Source: Combretum micranthum
Lineage: Eukaryota; Streptophyta; Magnoliopsida; Myrtales; Combretaceae
Direction: 5' to 3'
Assembly: GCA_024138025.1 (NCBI GenBank)
Contig: JAMXBD010000430.1
Location: forward strand, 930,001-994,000
DNA length: 64,000 nucleotides
Shown here: positions 9,447 through 22,511 of the stretch, piece by piece
Layout: each line of letters begins with the position of its first letter
Position numbering within the stretch: the first letter of the stretch is position 1
Translations under genes and position numbers: made by a program
Notes under the pieces: generated by a model
Told to the model about the DNA's origin: nothing
What the model saw: only the letters and a program-made list of their open reading frames with translations
Databases searched by the model: none

Positions 9447-11290
9447 GAAAACTTTTCCTTAGATCATGCTAACCTTTTAGAAATAAACTAACTTCAATAA
9501 TTCTAGAAAATCTTGATAGTTAAACAAAACTACCTATTATAGAGTTGAATAATCATCGACATGACAAAAAATAACTAACTCTAACACAACACACCCTTTG
9601 ATGGTCCGAACCAACACTATGGGAGAATGGAATGTCCCTACCCTTTCCTAGCCACACCTCGAATCGGTTAATGATGACTTAGTGTCAACTTCCATGTTGA
9701 CTCCTGACTATAGGGGCTAATTGTTGACTTGTGTTCCTTCTTAATTTGTTGACTAAGTTAAACTCAACACCATGCATTTTCATTCACTTGTACAATTCCT
9801 CTAATTTCATTTCACCTCATTTCTAAGTGTGTTTAGCTTATTTGGAACTTGGAATGACATAACTTTAGCCTAAACTAAGACAAGGTTTGTGGGGATTCCA
9901 AAACAATTAAAGTGAACATGCTCATCATTATTTGGAATGTAAGATTTGATTTACTAAACTTTAGAAACCTTTGCCTCTAGTTTGGGTACTAGATCTTATG
10001 GGCATTTCATTACCATAACAAGAATCACTATCATGGTCAATAAACCATAGTAACTAGTCACATGTTCAATAATTGTTCATATTAGTGTACATATTAAGTG
10101 GAAAATAATGGTGGAGTAGAGGTAGAGTGAAAGATCGAAGAAAGACAGAGGATAGTGTATATATTTAATTTAACATTGATTTTACACAATACTTTGTTGT
10201 TGAAAAGAATAAAACAAAGAAATAAGCAAACGGCTAGTGCAAGTGAATGCATTTTGCAATTTTCTATTTTTTATTCTCGTGGAGCTTAAGTTACTTTTTA
10301 TTAAATGATGTAAGATACTGAAAGCAGAATAAAGAGATAAAGAGAATATATATATATATATATATTTGCAAATTATACTAAAAATAAGAAGAAGATGGTT
10401 TGATAACCACACACTATTGGTGAAAATTTTAATGTGGTTTTGGATCACGGTTGAATTTATGGCCTCATACCAAACAATGAAATCCATGATGGTCTCAGAC
10501 CATCAATTAGAAGAAAGACATTGAACCTTTGGAAAGAAATTATTTTATTCGAAATGTAAATATATAGGAGAAAAAAAGAAAGAACTAAAAGATTAAATAT
10601 TTTAAAAAAGATATTAATCCTATCAAATCCAAAGATAACAAAACCATATATAATAAAATAAAATATAATAATTAAATCATATATATCCTAATGAAATAAA
10701 AATATTTCATATCTTACACATTATTTTCTCAATCTACATTATTATGTACGTTTAAATTTATAAAAAACTATACCTTGACATCTATCTTAAACATTTATAC
10801 ATGCGGTGCCATTACAATAGTTGTCCTTTTCCCTTTATCACTTTATAAGGCATTCAATAATGAGTTTTTTTGTCTCACAACTTATTTCAGTTTCCATTTT
10901 TTCATATTTTCACACAAATCCATATGAAAATCAATATATGCATTTTCAAAAGGTGGTTGTTGTTGTTGTTGTTGTTATAAATTTGATAGTCAACCGTAGG
11001 AGCCCTAACAAAGTGGAAACCCTAAACAGTGCAGAAGTTTAGGCCTTTTATAGGTACCAATTTGAATTCATCATTTCAACCGAACCAATATAACTTCTAC
11101 AACAATTTAGTCTAATTCCATGCTTCCTTGTACATGACTTTTGTTGCATCTTGACTTAAATAATACGTTTTCAAGTAAATTTTCTCGAAGAAAATTGAAT
11201 TGTATCATTACATGAATTGAAAAGGTGTGAATGTAAAGTAAAAAGTTGCTACCATTAGTTAAACCAATACAAATGCATGGCCGATAAAAG
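9447..11290. repeat. Tandem unit 2
   Basis: Complete uninterrupted copy of 1,844 bp carrying all landmarks in order: AATGGAATGTCCCTACC at 9627, CACCATGCATTTTCATTC at 9769, CAATACTTTGTTGTTGAAAAG at 10186, GAAGATGGTTTGATA at 10391, ATTACAATAGTTGTCC at 10811. It has a (TA)n run at 10344-10364 and (GTT)n at 10955-10976. Divergence from the neighbours is visible every few bases, with small indels. No recognised coding capacity. Confidence 0.88.
10955..10976. repeat. (GTT)n microsatellite in unit 2
   Basis: GTT repeats at the same place in the unit as 5552-5573, followed by ATAAATTTGATAGTC. Confidence 0.9.
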
Positions 11291-13263
11291 GAAAAACTTT
11301 TCCTTGGATCATATTAACCTTTTAGGAATAAAAAAACTTTAGTAATTTTGGAAAATCATGGTAATTAAACCAAATTGCCTAATGTAGTGTTGAATAATCA
11401 TTGACATGCTAAAAAATAACAAACTTTTACACCATACACCCCTTAATGGTCCTAATCAGCACCATAGGAGAATGGAATGTCCCTACACCCTTCCATAGCC
11501 ACACCTCAAATCGGTTAATGATGACTTGGTGTTGTCCTTCATGTTGACTACTGACTATAAGGGCTGACTATCGACCTACTGTTTCTTCATAATTTGTTGA
11601 TTGAGTCAAACTCAACACCATGCATTTTCATTCACTTGCACAAATTCTCCAATTTCATTTTCACTGCATTTCCAAGTATTTTTAGCTTATTTGGAAGTTT
11701 GAACAACATTACTTTGGCCCAAATTAAGGTTTGTGTGGATTGCAAAAGAATTAAGTAAACATACTCATCACTATTTGGAATGTTAGATTTGACTTACTAA
11801 CCTTTACAAACCTTTGCCTCTAGTTCATGTATTGGGTCTTGTGGGCATCTCATTACCATCAAAAGGAAAAATGGTAATTTCTTTCTGCTCTAGATGGTCA
11901 TCAATATCATGGTCGATAAACCATACTAACTAGTCATTTGTTCAATAATTGTTCATGTTAGCATACATATTAATTGAAAGATAATGGTGGATTAGAGGTA
12001 GAGTGAAAGCTCAAAGAAAGACTGAGGGAATTGTATATATTTAAATTATATATAGATTTTGCACAATACTATGTTGTTGAAAAGAATAAAACAAAGAAAT
12101 AACCAAAGGGCAAGTGCAAGTCAATGTGTTTAGTAATTTGCTATTTTGTATTTCCGTTGAACTTAAGTTAATTCCTATTATGTGATGTAAGTCAGTGGAA
12201 GCAAAATAAAGAAAAAAAAAGAGAATATATATATATATATATATATATTTGCAAATTGCACTAGGAATAATAAGAAGATGGTTTAATAGTCTCACGTTGT
12301 TTGTGAAAATTTTGATAATGGCCTTGGATCTCTATTGAATTATATGGCCTCACACCATACGATGAAATCCATGATGGTCTCACATCGTGAATGAGAAGAA
12401 AGACAACATAACTTTGAAACAAAATTCTTTTATTCAACATGTCAGTAACTCATCTTTATATCTATTAAATCTACCTATATAGAGAGAAAAAAATGAACTA
12501 GAAGATTTAAGATATGAAAAATTATATTAATCCTATCAAATACTAAGATAACAAAACCATATATAATATAATATAATCTAATAATTAAATCATATATATC
12601 CTAATGAAATAAAATTATTCCATATCTTCTATATTATTTTCTTGACCTTTGTTATTATGTATGTTTGAATTGATAAAAACCATATCTTTACTTCCATCTT
12701 AAACATCTGTACGTGCAATGCCATTACAACAGTTATCCTTTTCCCTTTATCACTTTATAAGGCATTCAATAATGAGTTTTTTTTTTTTTTTGTCTTACAT
12801 CTTATTTCAAGTTCTATTTTTTTTTATATATATTTTCACACAAATTCATATGAAAATCAATAAGTGCACTTTCAAAAGGTTATTATTATTATTACAAGCT
12901 TGATAGTCAACTATAGGAGCCCTGATAAAACACAAACCCTAAACAGTGTAGTTGTTTAGACTTTTAGAGGTCTTAATAAAATATAAACCCTAAATAGTAT
13001 AGGTGCTTAAACTTTTTACAGGGACCATTTTAAATTTACCATTTGAACTAAACGAATATTAGTTACTTCTTAGGCAATTTAGTTCAATTCCTAGTTCCTT
13101 GTTACATGACTTTAGTCACATCTTGACTTAAATAATGCGTTTTTAAGTAAATTTTCTTGAAGAAAATTGAATTGCATCATTTCACGAACTAAAAAGGTGC
13201 AAATTTAATGTAAAAAAGTTGCTATCTCTAATCTCACCAATACAAATGCATGGACGATAAAAG
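11291..13263. repeat. Tandem unit 3
   Basis: Complete copy of 1,973 bp with the same landmark order. It is longer than unit 2, partly from a duplicated ACAAACCCTAAA...GTCTTAATAAAATATAAACCC segment (12940-12995). Contains a (TA)n run at about 12226-12247 and poly-T at 12777-12791. No gene recognised. Confidence 0.88.
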
Positions 13264-14431
13264 AGAAAACTTTTTCTTAGATCATGCTAACCTTTTAAGA
13301 ATAAAGAACTTCAACAATACTAGAAAAATCATGGTAGTTAAACCAAATTGCCTGTTATAGAGTTGAATAATCATTGACATGTTAAAAAATAATTAACTCT
13401 CGCACAAGACACCCCTTGATGGACCAAACCAATAGCATGGGAGAATGGAATGTCCTTACCCCCTTCCATATTCACCCATTGAATCAGTTAATGATGACTT
13501 GGTGTTGACCTCCTTGTTGACTGCTGGCTATAGGGGTTGATTGTTGATTCATTATGCCTTATTAATTTGCTGACTCAGTCAAACTCAACACCATGCATTT
13601 TCATTCACTTGCATAATTTGTCCAATTTCATTTTTACAACATTTCCAAGTGTATTTACCTTATTTGGAACTTTGAACGACATCACTTTAGCGTAGACTAA
13701 GGTTTGTGTGGATTCTAAAAGAATTAAAGTAAACATTCATTATTATTCATAATGTAAGATTTGACTTACTAAACTTTACAAACCTTTGCCTCTAGTTCGG
13801 GTACTAGGTCCTATAGGCATTTCATTACCATTAAAAGAAAAAATGATAACTTGTTTCTACTCTAGATGGTCATCAATATCATGGTCGATAAAAAATACTA
13901 ACTAGCCACAAGTTCAATAATTGTTCATGTTAGCACACATTTTAAGTGAAAGATAATGGTAGAGTAAAGGTAGAGTGAAAGCTTGAAGAAACATAGAGGT
14001 ATTAAATTTATATATTGATTTTACACAATACTTTGTTGTTGAAAAGAATTAAATAAAGAAATAAGCAAAGGGCAGCTGTAAGTCGACGTACTTAACGATT
14101 TGCTATTTTGTATTTCCATAGAACTTAAGTTATTTCCTATTATGTGACGTAGGACAATGGAAGTAGATAGAGATCAAGAGAATATATATATATATATATA
14201 TTTGCAAATTGTACTAAAAAAAGAAGAAGATGGTTTGATAGCCTCACGCTACTGCTGAAAATTTTGATGATGGTTTTGGATCACTATTGAATTGTATAAC
14301 CTCACACCATACAATGAAATCCATGATGCTTTCACACCATCAAAGAGAAGAAAGGCGTCATATCTTTGAAAATAAATTCTTTTATTTAAAATGTCAATAA
14401 CCCATCCTCATGTTTATTAAATCTACATATA

Positions 14432-14476
<45 letters not shown>
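14432..14476 (+). repeat. 45-base poly-G homopolymer
   Basis: An unbroken run of 45 G in a locus that is otherwise strongly AT-rich. The aligned positions of units 1, 2 and 3 hold A-rich purine stretches (for example AGAAGAAAAAAAAAG at 5169). It may be a real expansion with G-quadruplex potential, a base-calling or polishing artefact, or mis-filled sequence. Confidence 0.95.
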
Positions 14477-14477
<1 letters not shown>

Positions 14478-14698
14478 GCTAAAAGATTTAATATCTAAAA
14501 AAGATATTAATCTATCAAATCCTAAGATAACAAAAGCAATATAATAAAATGGAATATAATAATTAAATCAATCTATCCTAATAAATTAAGAATACTTCAT
14601 ATCTTCCATATTATTTTCTCCATCTACATTATTATGTTTTTATAAAAACCATAACCTTACATCGATCTTAAACATATGATGTGTGATGTCATTACAAC

Positions 14699-15132
14699 CA
14701 TTGTTTGTCAAAACCGGCCTGACCAGCGGTTCAACCGGAACCGGTACTAATGCCGGGCCGAGTCTGGCCTAAAACTCGGTTTTGCGACTAACCGGCGAGA
14801 CACGGATTCACCCAGGCGGTCGAACCAGTCGACCCCGACCTGTTAACCCGAATAAAAAAAATTAGAAATTTAAATATATTCATACATTATTATAAATTTA
14901 TAAAATATATTCATTAAATCATATTTATTTAATAATTAATTGATCAATTTGATCCAAATATATATTTAATTGAGTGATTACACACATATTGGCCTTTTAT
15001 AATTAAATTATCCCTTATATTTTTACTTTTTCGTGACCCCGATTTGACCTCCGGTGGAACCCGGTCCGACACCTTGACCCCTGACCCCCTAGCCTGTTCA
15101 GGTAAAACCCCAGTCTAGTTCTGACAACTTTG
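14699..15132. mobile_element. Non-autonomous hAT element (434 bp) in unit 4
   Basis: Inverted termini CATTGTTTGTCAAAACCGG and (reverse complement) CAAAGTTGTCAGAACTAG bound a block with GC-rich ends (CCGG-rich at 14715-14845 and 15035-15120) and an AT-rich middle. The 8-bp flanks ATTACAAC (14691-14698) and ATTAGAAT (15133-15140) match at 6 of 8. Comparison with the other tandem units shows clean insertion at this point. No coding sequence. The 8-bp duplication and CA-type ends fit hAT. Confidence 0.75.
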
Positions 15133-15575
15133 ATTAGAATAGTTGTCCCTTTCCCTTTATCACTTTATAAGTATTCAATAATGAGTTTTTTTTTAACATT
15201 TTTTTTCACGTTCCATTTTTTTTCATATTTACACACAAATCCATATGAAAATCAACAAATACATTTTCAAAAGGGTTGTCATAAGCTTGATAGTCAATCG
15301 TAGGAGTCTTAACAAAATAAAAACCCTAAATAGTGCAAGTGTTTAGGCTTTTTATAGGTACCATTTTAAATTTACCTTTTGAATTGAACTAATACAACTT
15401 ACTTATTAAGCAATTTAGTCTAATTCCAAGCTCTCTCTTACATGACTATTGTTGCATCTTAACTTAAATAATACATTTTCGAGTAAATTTCTTGAAAAAA
15501 AATTGAACTGCATCATTCAAAGTAAGAAGTTATTACCTCTAATCAAACCAATACAATGGCATGGGCAATTAAAGG

Positions 15576-16396
15576 GAAAACTTTTCCTTTGATCATGCTA
15601 ACCTTTTAAGAGTAACTTGACTTCAATAATTCTGGAAAATCATGATATTTAAACCAAAATACTTGTTAGAGAGTTAAATAATCATTGACATGTTCATTAA
15701 TAACTAACTCTCACATAACATACCCCTTGATGGACTGAGCTAAAACCATGGCAGAATGGGATGTCTCTACCCCATTCCAAAGCCACACCTTGAATTTGGT
15801 TAATGATGACTTGGTTTTGATCTCCATGTTGACTATTGACTATAGGGGCTAATTGTTGACCTATTATTTCTTCTTAATTTGTTGACTAAGTCAAACTCAA
15901 CTCCATGCATTTTCATTCACTTGCGCAGGTTCTCAAATTTTATTTTCACCACGTTTTCAAGTGTGTTTAGCTTATTTGGAATTTTAAACGACATAACTTT
16001 GGCCTAGACTAAGGTTTACACATGTGCCAAAAGAATTAAAGTAAACATACTCATTATTATTTAGAATGTAAGATTTGACCTACTAAACTTTACAAACCTT
16101 TCCCTCCAGTTCGGGTAATGGATCCTATGAGCATTTCATTTAGAATCAAAATAAAAATTAGTAACTTATTTCTACTCTAGATGGTCTTCAATATCATGGT
16201 TGATAAAACATACAAACTAGTCACATGTTCAACAATTGTTCATGTTAGCATGCATATTAAGTGAAAGATAATTATAGAGTAGAGTAAAAAGAACAAAGAA
16301 AGACAGAGGGTAGTGTATATAATTAATTTATATTTTGTATTTACACAATAATTTTTTGTTGAGAAGAATAAAACAAAGAAATAAGTAAAGGATAAG
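15576..16396. repeat. Tandem unit 5, left part (continues 20588-21095)
   Basis: Fifth copy, with AAAACTTTTCCTTTGATC, CATGCATTTTCATTCACTTG (15905) and GTTCAACAATTGTTCATG (16227). It is interrupted within AAGTAAAGGATAAG|AAGTGCAAGTCGATG by a long LTR. Confidence 0.84.
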
Positions 16397-19300
16397 GGTC
16401 ATGCCCCAAAAAGGAGCTTAGAAGGATCAACCTATAGTTATCATATCGAGTATGCATCCAAGACATGAGAACCGTTTTGAACGTTAGAGATCGCAAAACC
16501 TTACTTATTGTTTACTAAACAACTTTAGATCTCATAAAAACATTTTGATAGCTAAGGAAGTACGGATTCCCACGGTCCTCCAAAACCGCAAAGAGTCGGT
16601 ATCCCCCACCAAACAATGAAATAGAATAGATCATATACGTATTACTAAGCCTTGAACTATTTTTAACCTAACTAATATATTCTAAGCTTATCACATATAT
16701 TACAAAAATTTCTAACTTGAATACAAAACATATGAATTCTATTCTAAGTTCCTCTTCTTATCTTCAAAAGCTTCACTAAAGGTAAGCTCTCTCCTGGAAA
16801 ATTAACCCATCTCAATCTTAAGCTATCCCTACGTAGAAACTATAGGGGTGTGAGCTTAACCATAGCTCAGTAAATAACATGATCAAATCACACAATAACA
16901 AATATCAAACAAGTTTTATTAACAATCATATGTAATGCCACACCCAACCATATGATATGCACAGTTTGGATGACCGGAATCCAAACTAATGGAGATTCAC
17001 ACCCTCTTTTGGGGGTTGAACGACTAGCTCAAGTCCTCCACTTCCAGGAGAATTGAGAACTAAGGAAGAGGGTATTTATTAATTTAAAGCATTCAACTCA
17101 TTGCTTTCTCAGCCCAATGCATTAAGCTCATACTTTTATAGCTCATAGATTTTTGCTATTTCATTTTGAAACTCATTTATACTGAAATGTAACCTCAAAC
17201 TTCCCATTAGCAATAACTAAAGAGGGAAGATTTCATTTGTAATTTATTTTGTTGAAATATAACCTCTAACTTCTCCTTAGAGAGAACTAAAGAGGGAGAA
17301 TTTCCTTTAAAACTCATTTTATGCTTGTGTGTGTGTGTGTGTGTGCTGCCAACGTAACCTCTACTTCCCTTAGAACATCATAAACTCTCTAAATATTAAT
17401 TCCTAAAGCCGACTCCAACACAGGCGATGTCCTTCAATGCCTCCTTACTTCCTATAAAGTTGACAACCATATAGTAACCCTAACCAAATTCACTGGACTC
17501 TTAATGCAATACTACAAAATAGAAATATTAATATATGACGTGAGTACCATGCTAATGCAATTATGTTGTTGTATAATGCATGTTCATTTAATTAAATATT
17601 CAAAGAGTATCAAGTTCATTTATTCGGGTGACCAATCAATGTAGCAAAACTCATCAACAACAGTAATACAATCATTTCAAGCAATGTGTGATCACTTTGA
17701 TTTAATGTTTTATCAAGCAATATAATCATCAATCGGCATACAAATACCCAATCCCCGCACATAGTCAGTTATGATTACTTTAATATGGGTACAACTATAT
17801 TACAGGCACAAGCAAGGCGATAAGGTTCATGTTACCCACCTGTCATCCAATCTAAACAAAAAATAGAAGGTCGGCTAGGGAATATTTCAGAGAATATACC
17901 AAAAGCAAACATATATAATGAAATTAAATCAATTTTAAGATCTTATTTGCTCATACACTAAGTAGGATCCCGCCATGATTATGAAAATCGCCTCGCCAAG
18001 ATACGAACAATTTTTCATTTTCTGTCAAAATATTTTTTCCTTCTTTGTTTAAATTTGTTTATTATGGAAAGATTATCAAAACATTCATCCACAAAAATAC
18101 TTATTTCATTGAATCATGAATTTAAAACAACATACTCCCTTTATTAAATTAAGTCCAATATACTATAATTACATTTATACCATTTATTCATTAAGTCTAT
18201 ATTGACCTAACTTAATTATTTAATCCAATTATTAAGATATATTCATTGATCTCTCTAATTCAATTCTCATGCATCTGTTAGGACCTTAATTAACTTAAAT
18301 CTCCTATTTTAAATCAATTTCATTTTAGCTTCTTATAGTCATTCAAATTAAACTAAATTTAAGTCTATGTTACTTAATCTTGGCAAGTTGAATACATGTA
18401 ATCAATCTAATTCATTTTTAACTCATTCAAGTTCATTTAGTCAAGTTGACCTTAAGTTTATTAACTAAGTTCATCTTTACTTAACTACATATAATTAACC
18501 AGTAAACACAAGTTTTCAGCTTTGTTTAGATATGAAGCAACTAGAAACAATTAAAATTTAGTCCTTGATACTTTTAGAATTTCTAAAAACTTAAAACATA
18601 AAAGTTGAATATCTCTTTATAAGCTTTTCATAACTTTTTGGATCACTTCAATCCGAGTTCGGATGAAAACATTATGATCAAAATACGAAATAGTATTATG
18701 ATTAGAATCCAACAAGGGTAGAGTCACAGCTGTGATTCTCCAAAAATGCAACACCAAACGCTACTAAAGGGAGAAGCATGCCCATGATTCTCAGCTTTTG
18801 AAGTTTTAGAACAACCCGAGGTTAGTAAGGTTAAATCACACCTGTCATTTTTGAAAATGTCAAGATTAGAGGCCAGTAAAGGGAGAATCACACCCGTGAT
18901 TCTTGTATCCCTGTTTTGACATCCTCCTTTGTTCTTTTTATGCAATCTTATCAAATTATACACATCCTACTTCACACTAAACATTATATAAGCAACATAC
19001 AACTATTATTTATAACTTTTAACACTTCTATATTGATACTACTTCGTCAATCATCATCCAACTCACTTTACCAAACACCTTCTCCATTAATGCATGTTAC
19101 ATGCTTCTCTATTTCCCATTCATCATCTTTTCGACAAACCTAACTCATATCTATCCTCAAATCATCATATACATGCAAAAAAAATAACTAAAGCAAAGGA
19201 AAAGGCAAAACTTATCTTGCTAAACAACATGGACATCTTGATTTTCTTTATTTCTACTCCTCTTAGGCTATTAAAGCTTGTACATGCATGATTTCCAACT

Positions 19301-20587
19301 TCTAACTTGCTTTCTATCTTCATTTTTTCATTAATCTTATTGGATTTGAGATTTTTGAAATGAGAAAGAAACAAAGAAAGGAAGAAGAGGAAGAAAACGT
19401 AAGAAAGAAAGGAGAAAAAGAAAAGAAAGAGGGGAAAAAAGAAAGGAATATGGCAGCCAAGGGAAAGGAAAATGAATAAATAGGATAAGGACAAAAATAA
19501 TTAAGGATATTGATGGATAAGGAGTTTGGTTTAAACCTTTCAAATGATCTTCTTGAACATCAAAAGTAATTGGGAAATAATTTCAGAATTTATAATGTAG
19601 AAAACAACAGTTTGAATTGAAAATCTAGTATAAGAATTCAATTTGTATAGACTGGGTATTTAGTTTGAGTTTGGGTTTAAAACTGATACTTTTAAATAAA
19701 CAGATGAACTTAAAATTTATGGGAATCAAGAAAATAGAATTTTAAGTTAAAATGGCCAATTTGAAACATTTTATAAATATAGGTAAATGAACTTGAGAAA
19801 ATTAGGTCATTTGTGAATGGAAAGAAAAGGGTCCAAATTGATGATTGTAATGCATTGGGTAAATCAATTTATGAAATAAATTGAAATTTAGAATTTGCAA
19901 ATTTATTAATCATTGAAATTGAAAATTTTCTAAAAATTTGGAGATTGAAAAATTAAAAGAAAAGAAGTTTAACTCGACCTTCACTTACTTGATTTTTGTA
20001 AAGACTCATACTTGACAAAGATGACAACACAACTGGACTTAACTCGACTCGACTCGACTTGTCTGTTGACTTGAAACGATGACGATATGGCATTGACTCA
20101 CACAACATAACATACTCAACAATTGAATGTTGTAGACTTGCTTTTCCATTCTTATCTGAATATATATAACAATGAGCATATAATATATACAGTGATCATA
20201 TTCTTTTAGTCATTAAAGATATTATGTTTTATAATTTTCATTATGTAATCATCTTGACAAGATTGAAATCAAGATGTCTCATTTTTTTCTCCTCGAATAT
20301 TTGTCCAAATTACCATTGTCTTATTAAAGTTAAAATTAGGTTCTCTCCTTATGTTATTGAATCATTATCAGTTATTGATTGAGTAAAACTATGAAATATT
20401 GTATCTTAAAATTTAAATTTTATTCATTCAAATTCTTAATCAATAATTAGATTTTTGAATAGTAATATTTTTTAAATGCAAAAAATTAGGAGTAATTTTT
20501 GTGATTTTTTTTAAAACATTTCCAAAAAATTTACATTATTCACTTAATGATTTTCATATTCAAATCATTGAAATTTGGTTTATTACA
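16397..20587 (-). mobile_element. Long solo LTR (LTR1), 4.19 kb, in tandem unit 5
   Basis: The insertion point is defined exactly by the uninterrupted tandem units. The left end is GGTCATGCCCC (TG mutated) and the right end TTTATTACA, with near-matching 5-bp flanks ATAAG and ACAAG (4 of 5). Blocks shared with LTR2 and LTR3 include AACATGAG-like (16462), GAGTCGGTATCCCCCACC (16596) and GATTCACACCCTC...GGGGTTG (16985-17020). It has no interior, primer-binding site or second LTR, so it is a solo LTR left by LTR-LTR recombination. It contains (GT)n near 17329-17344, a set of palindromic short repeats (18716-18905) and a purine-rich tract (19360-19450). Frames inside are compositional. Confidence 0.75.
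18716..18905. repeat. Four spaced near-palindromic motifs in LTR1
   Basis: Variants of GAATCACACCCGTGATTC occur at about 18722, 18771, 18833 and 18884, spaced 50-60 bp. The last and clearest copy is almost a perfect 18-base inverted repeat. The third is degenerate. AAAGGGAGAA precedes two of them, so the unit is longer than the palindrome. Confidence 0.7.
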
Positions 20588-21095
20588 ACAAGTGCAAGTC
20601 GATGTATTTAACAATTGTTATTTTGTATTTTGTGTAACTTAAGTTACTTCCTATTTTGTGATGTAGGATCATGGAAGCGAAATATAAAGACATAAAGGGA
20701 AATATATATATGATTGCAAATTGCATTAAAAATAATAAGAAGATGGTTTGATGGCCTCACACTACTTGTGAAAATTCTGATAATGGTCTTCGATAACCAT
20801 TGAGTTGTGTAGTCTCACACCATATGGTAGAATCTATGATAGCCTCACACCATCAATGAGAAGAAAGGGCATTGTACCTTTAAAAAGAAATTGTTTTATT
20901 GAAAATGTTAGTAATCCATCCTCATGTCTAAAAGATTTAATATCTAAAAAAGATATTAATCCCATCAAATATAAGATAACAAACCATATATAATAAAATA
21001 AAATATAATAATTAAATCATATCTATCCGAATCAATTAAAAATATTCTATATCTTCCATATTATTTTCTCGATCTCCATTATGTATGTTTGATTT
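20588..21095. repeat. Tandem unit 5, right part (array end)
   Basis: Resumes with AAGTGCAAGTCGATG, then GAAGATGGTTTGATGGCC (20738), the CATACCATATGGTAG/ATCTATGATAGCC block (20817) and ATTAATCCCATCAAAT (20956). Homology ends after TTATTTTCTCGATC...ATGTATGTTTGA near 21095, before the CATTACAACAGTTGTCC block, so the array ends in a partial unit. Confidence 0.82.
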
Positions 21096-22511
21096 TGGCT
21101 TCTTGTAATAAAGTACATAGTTTGTTATCTATAAGGTAAAGTGTATGAAAAAGTAGACAACTACATGATTATAAGAGAATTACTTTGCTTTTGTTGCTAA
21201 TATGTAGTAAATTGATTCAATATTAGCTATGGTATATCTACCTTGTTCTTTTATAATATATTAATGAATCTCTATGCTCCTTTTCCTCTCTTTACTTGTC
21301 ATGTCTTTTATATTATGGGTTCTATAATTTATAACTTAATATCTAAATCTTCTTTTGACATATTGATGTTAAAGCAAGGTTCGAAGATAAATAATTCGAG
21401 TCATAATTTATGCATAAAAAAATGACCCTAAGTATGATTTTGACAACTTCACAAAAACACTTTATTAAACTCATATAAATACTCTCAAGAAGCTACATAC
21501 AATCACCATTAAATGAACTTTCATATAATATTACGTAAGTTGTGACTTTTACACAAAACACACTTACAATACAACTTTTGCTTTTGCAAAATCACTTAAT
21601 AAAAACTAAGTAATGCCTTATAAAAAAGAATTGCAAAATAACACTTAATGGTACTACTCAACTCTCACTCTCTAATATAACAAATAGGAGTACAAAGGAG
21701 AAGTTTAGTAAAAGAGTGGAATGAGTAAATTAATTGGAATCTGAATGACCCAACTAACTTCTTCAAATTTAACCAAAGTCCTTGTTTGATATCTTCTCCA
21801 AGTGAATTAATCACAGACTAAATTGTGGCCTTTTTTGGCTACAATAAATTATTCTAGTGGCTATTTTCAGCTATGTAGCATCCATACATCTCTTGTAAAA
21901 CATAAGCATAGAGGATTATGGATCATGCTACCGTTTGAATGCTACACTTTGGCATCTGAATGCTAGCTCATTGCACTATAACTAGAAACATTTTGGTCAT
22001 GTGAAATATGCTTACCATCTAGAAGCTAAACCCTGGCATCCAACCACTATTTGCAGTGTAATAAGTCTAGTAATGTCATCAACACAAATAAAACACAAAC
22101 ATAACATAACATATATATATTGTATATTTTTCATACATTACACATGAAATATATTTACTTGATTAAGTGCAACTTTTCTATAACTTTTATGTAATTGTAC
22201 AAAACATTTTCTCATCAAAATCTAATTTAAACCCTCATGTTCAATAAGAGGTACTTATAGATGCCACCTTTACTATGTCCATAAACTCTAACATTATGTT
22301 TGGGAAGAGGGAATGAATTTAAAGGGAAAAAGGTGAAAGGAATGAATTAAGGAGGAAAAGAAAATGGAAGGAATGTTAGTAGTATAGATTTTTATTTTTT
22401 TGAAATACCATGAAAGCACTTGTATCTTGAATTTACATATTTATCTTTAGGGTATAATTGTCTTTTCATCTAAATGCCCTCACAAATTGGAGAGAATTGT
22501 TTTTTGTGGGC
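21096..22511. other. AT-rich interval, no gene recognised
   Basis: Short stop-bounded frames only. Around 21900-22060 there are repeated phrases about GAATGCTA/CATCTGAATGCTAGC without clear periodicity. A GGGAA-rich patch (22300-22370) after ATGTTTGGGAAGAGG looks like many MITE ends, but I could not find a matching terminus. Confidence 0.6.

Larger units (their letters stand above)
13264..15575. repeat. Tandem unit 4 (carries poly-G run and a hAT insertion)
   Basis: Same landmark order. The 2,312 bp length falls to about 1,870 bp after removing the 434-bp hAT element and its duplication. A 45-base poly-G lies where the other units have a short purine stretch. After the hAT element the unit resumes with AGTTGTCCCTTTCCCTTTATC (15141), continuing directly from CATTACAAC (14690). 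Confidence 0.86.
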
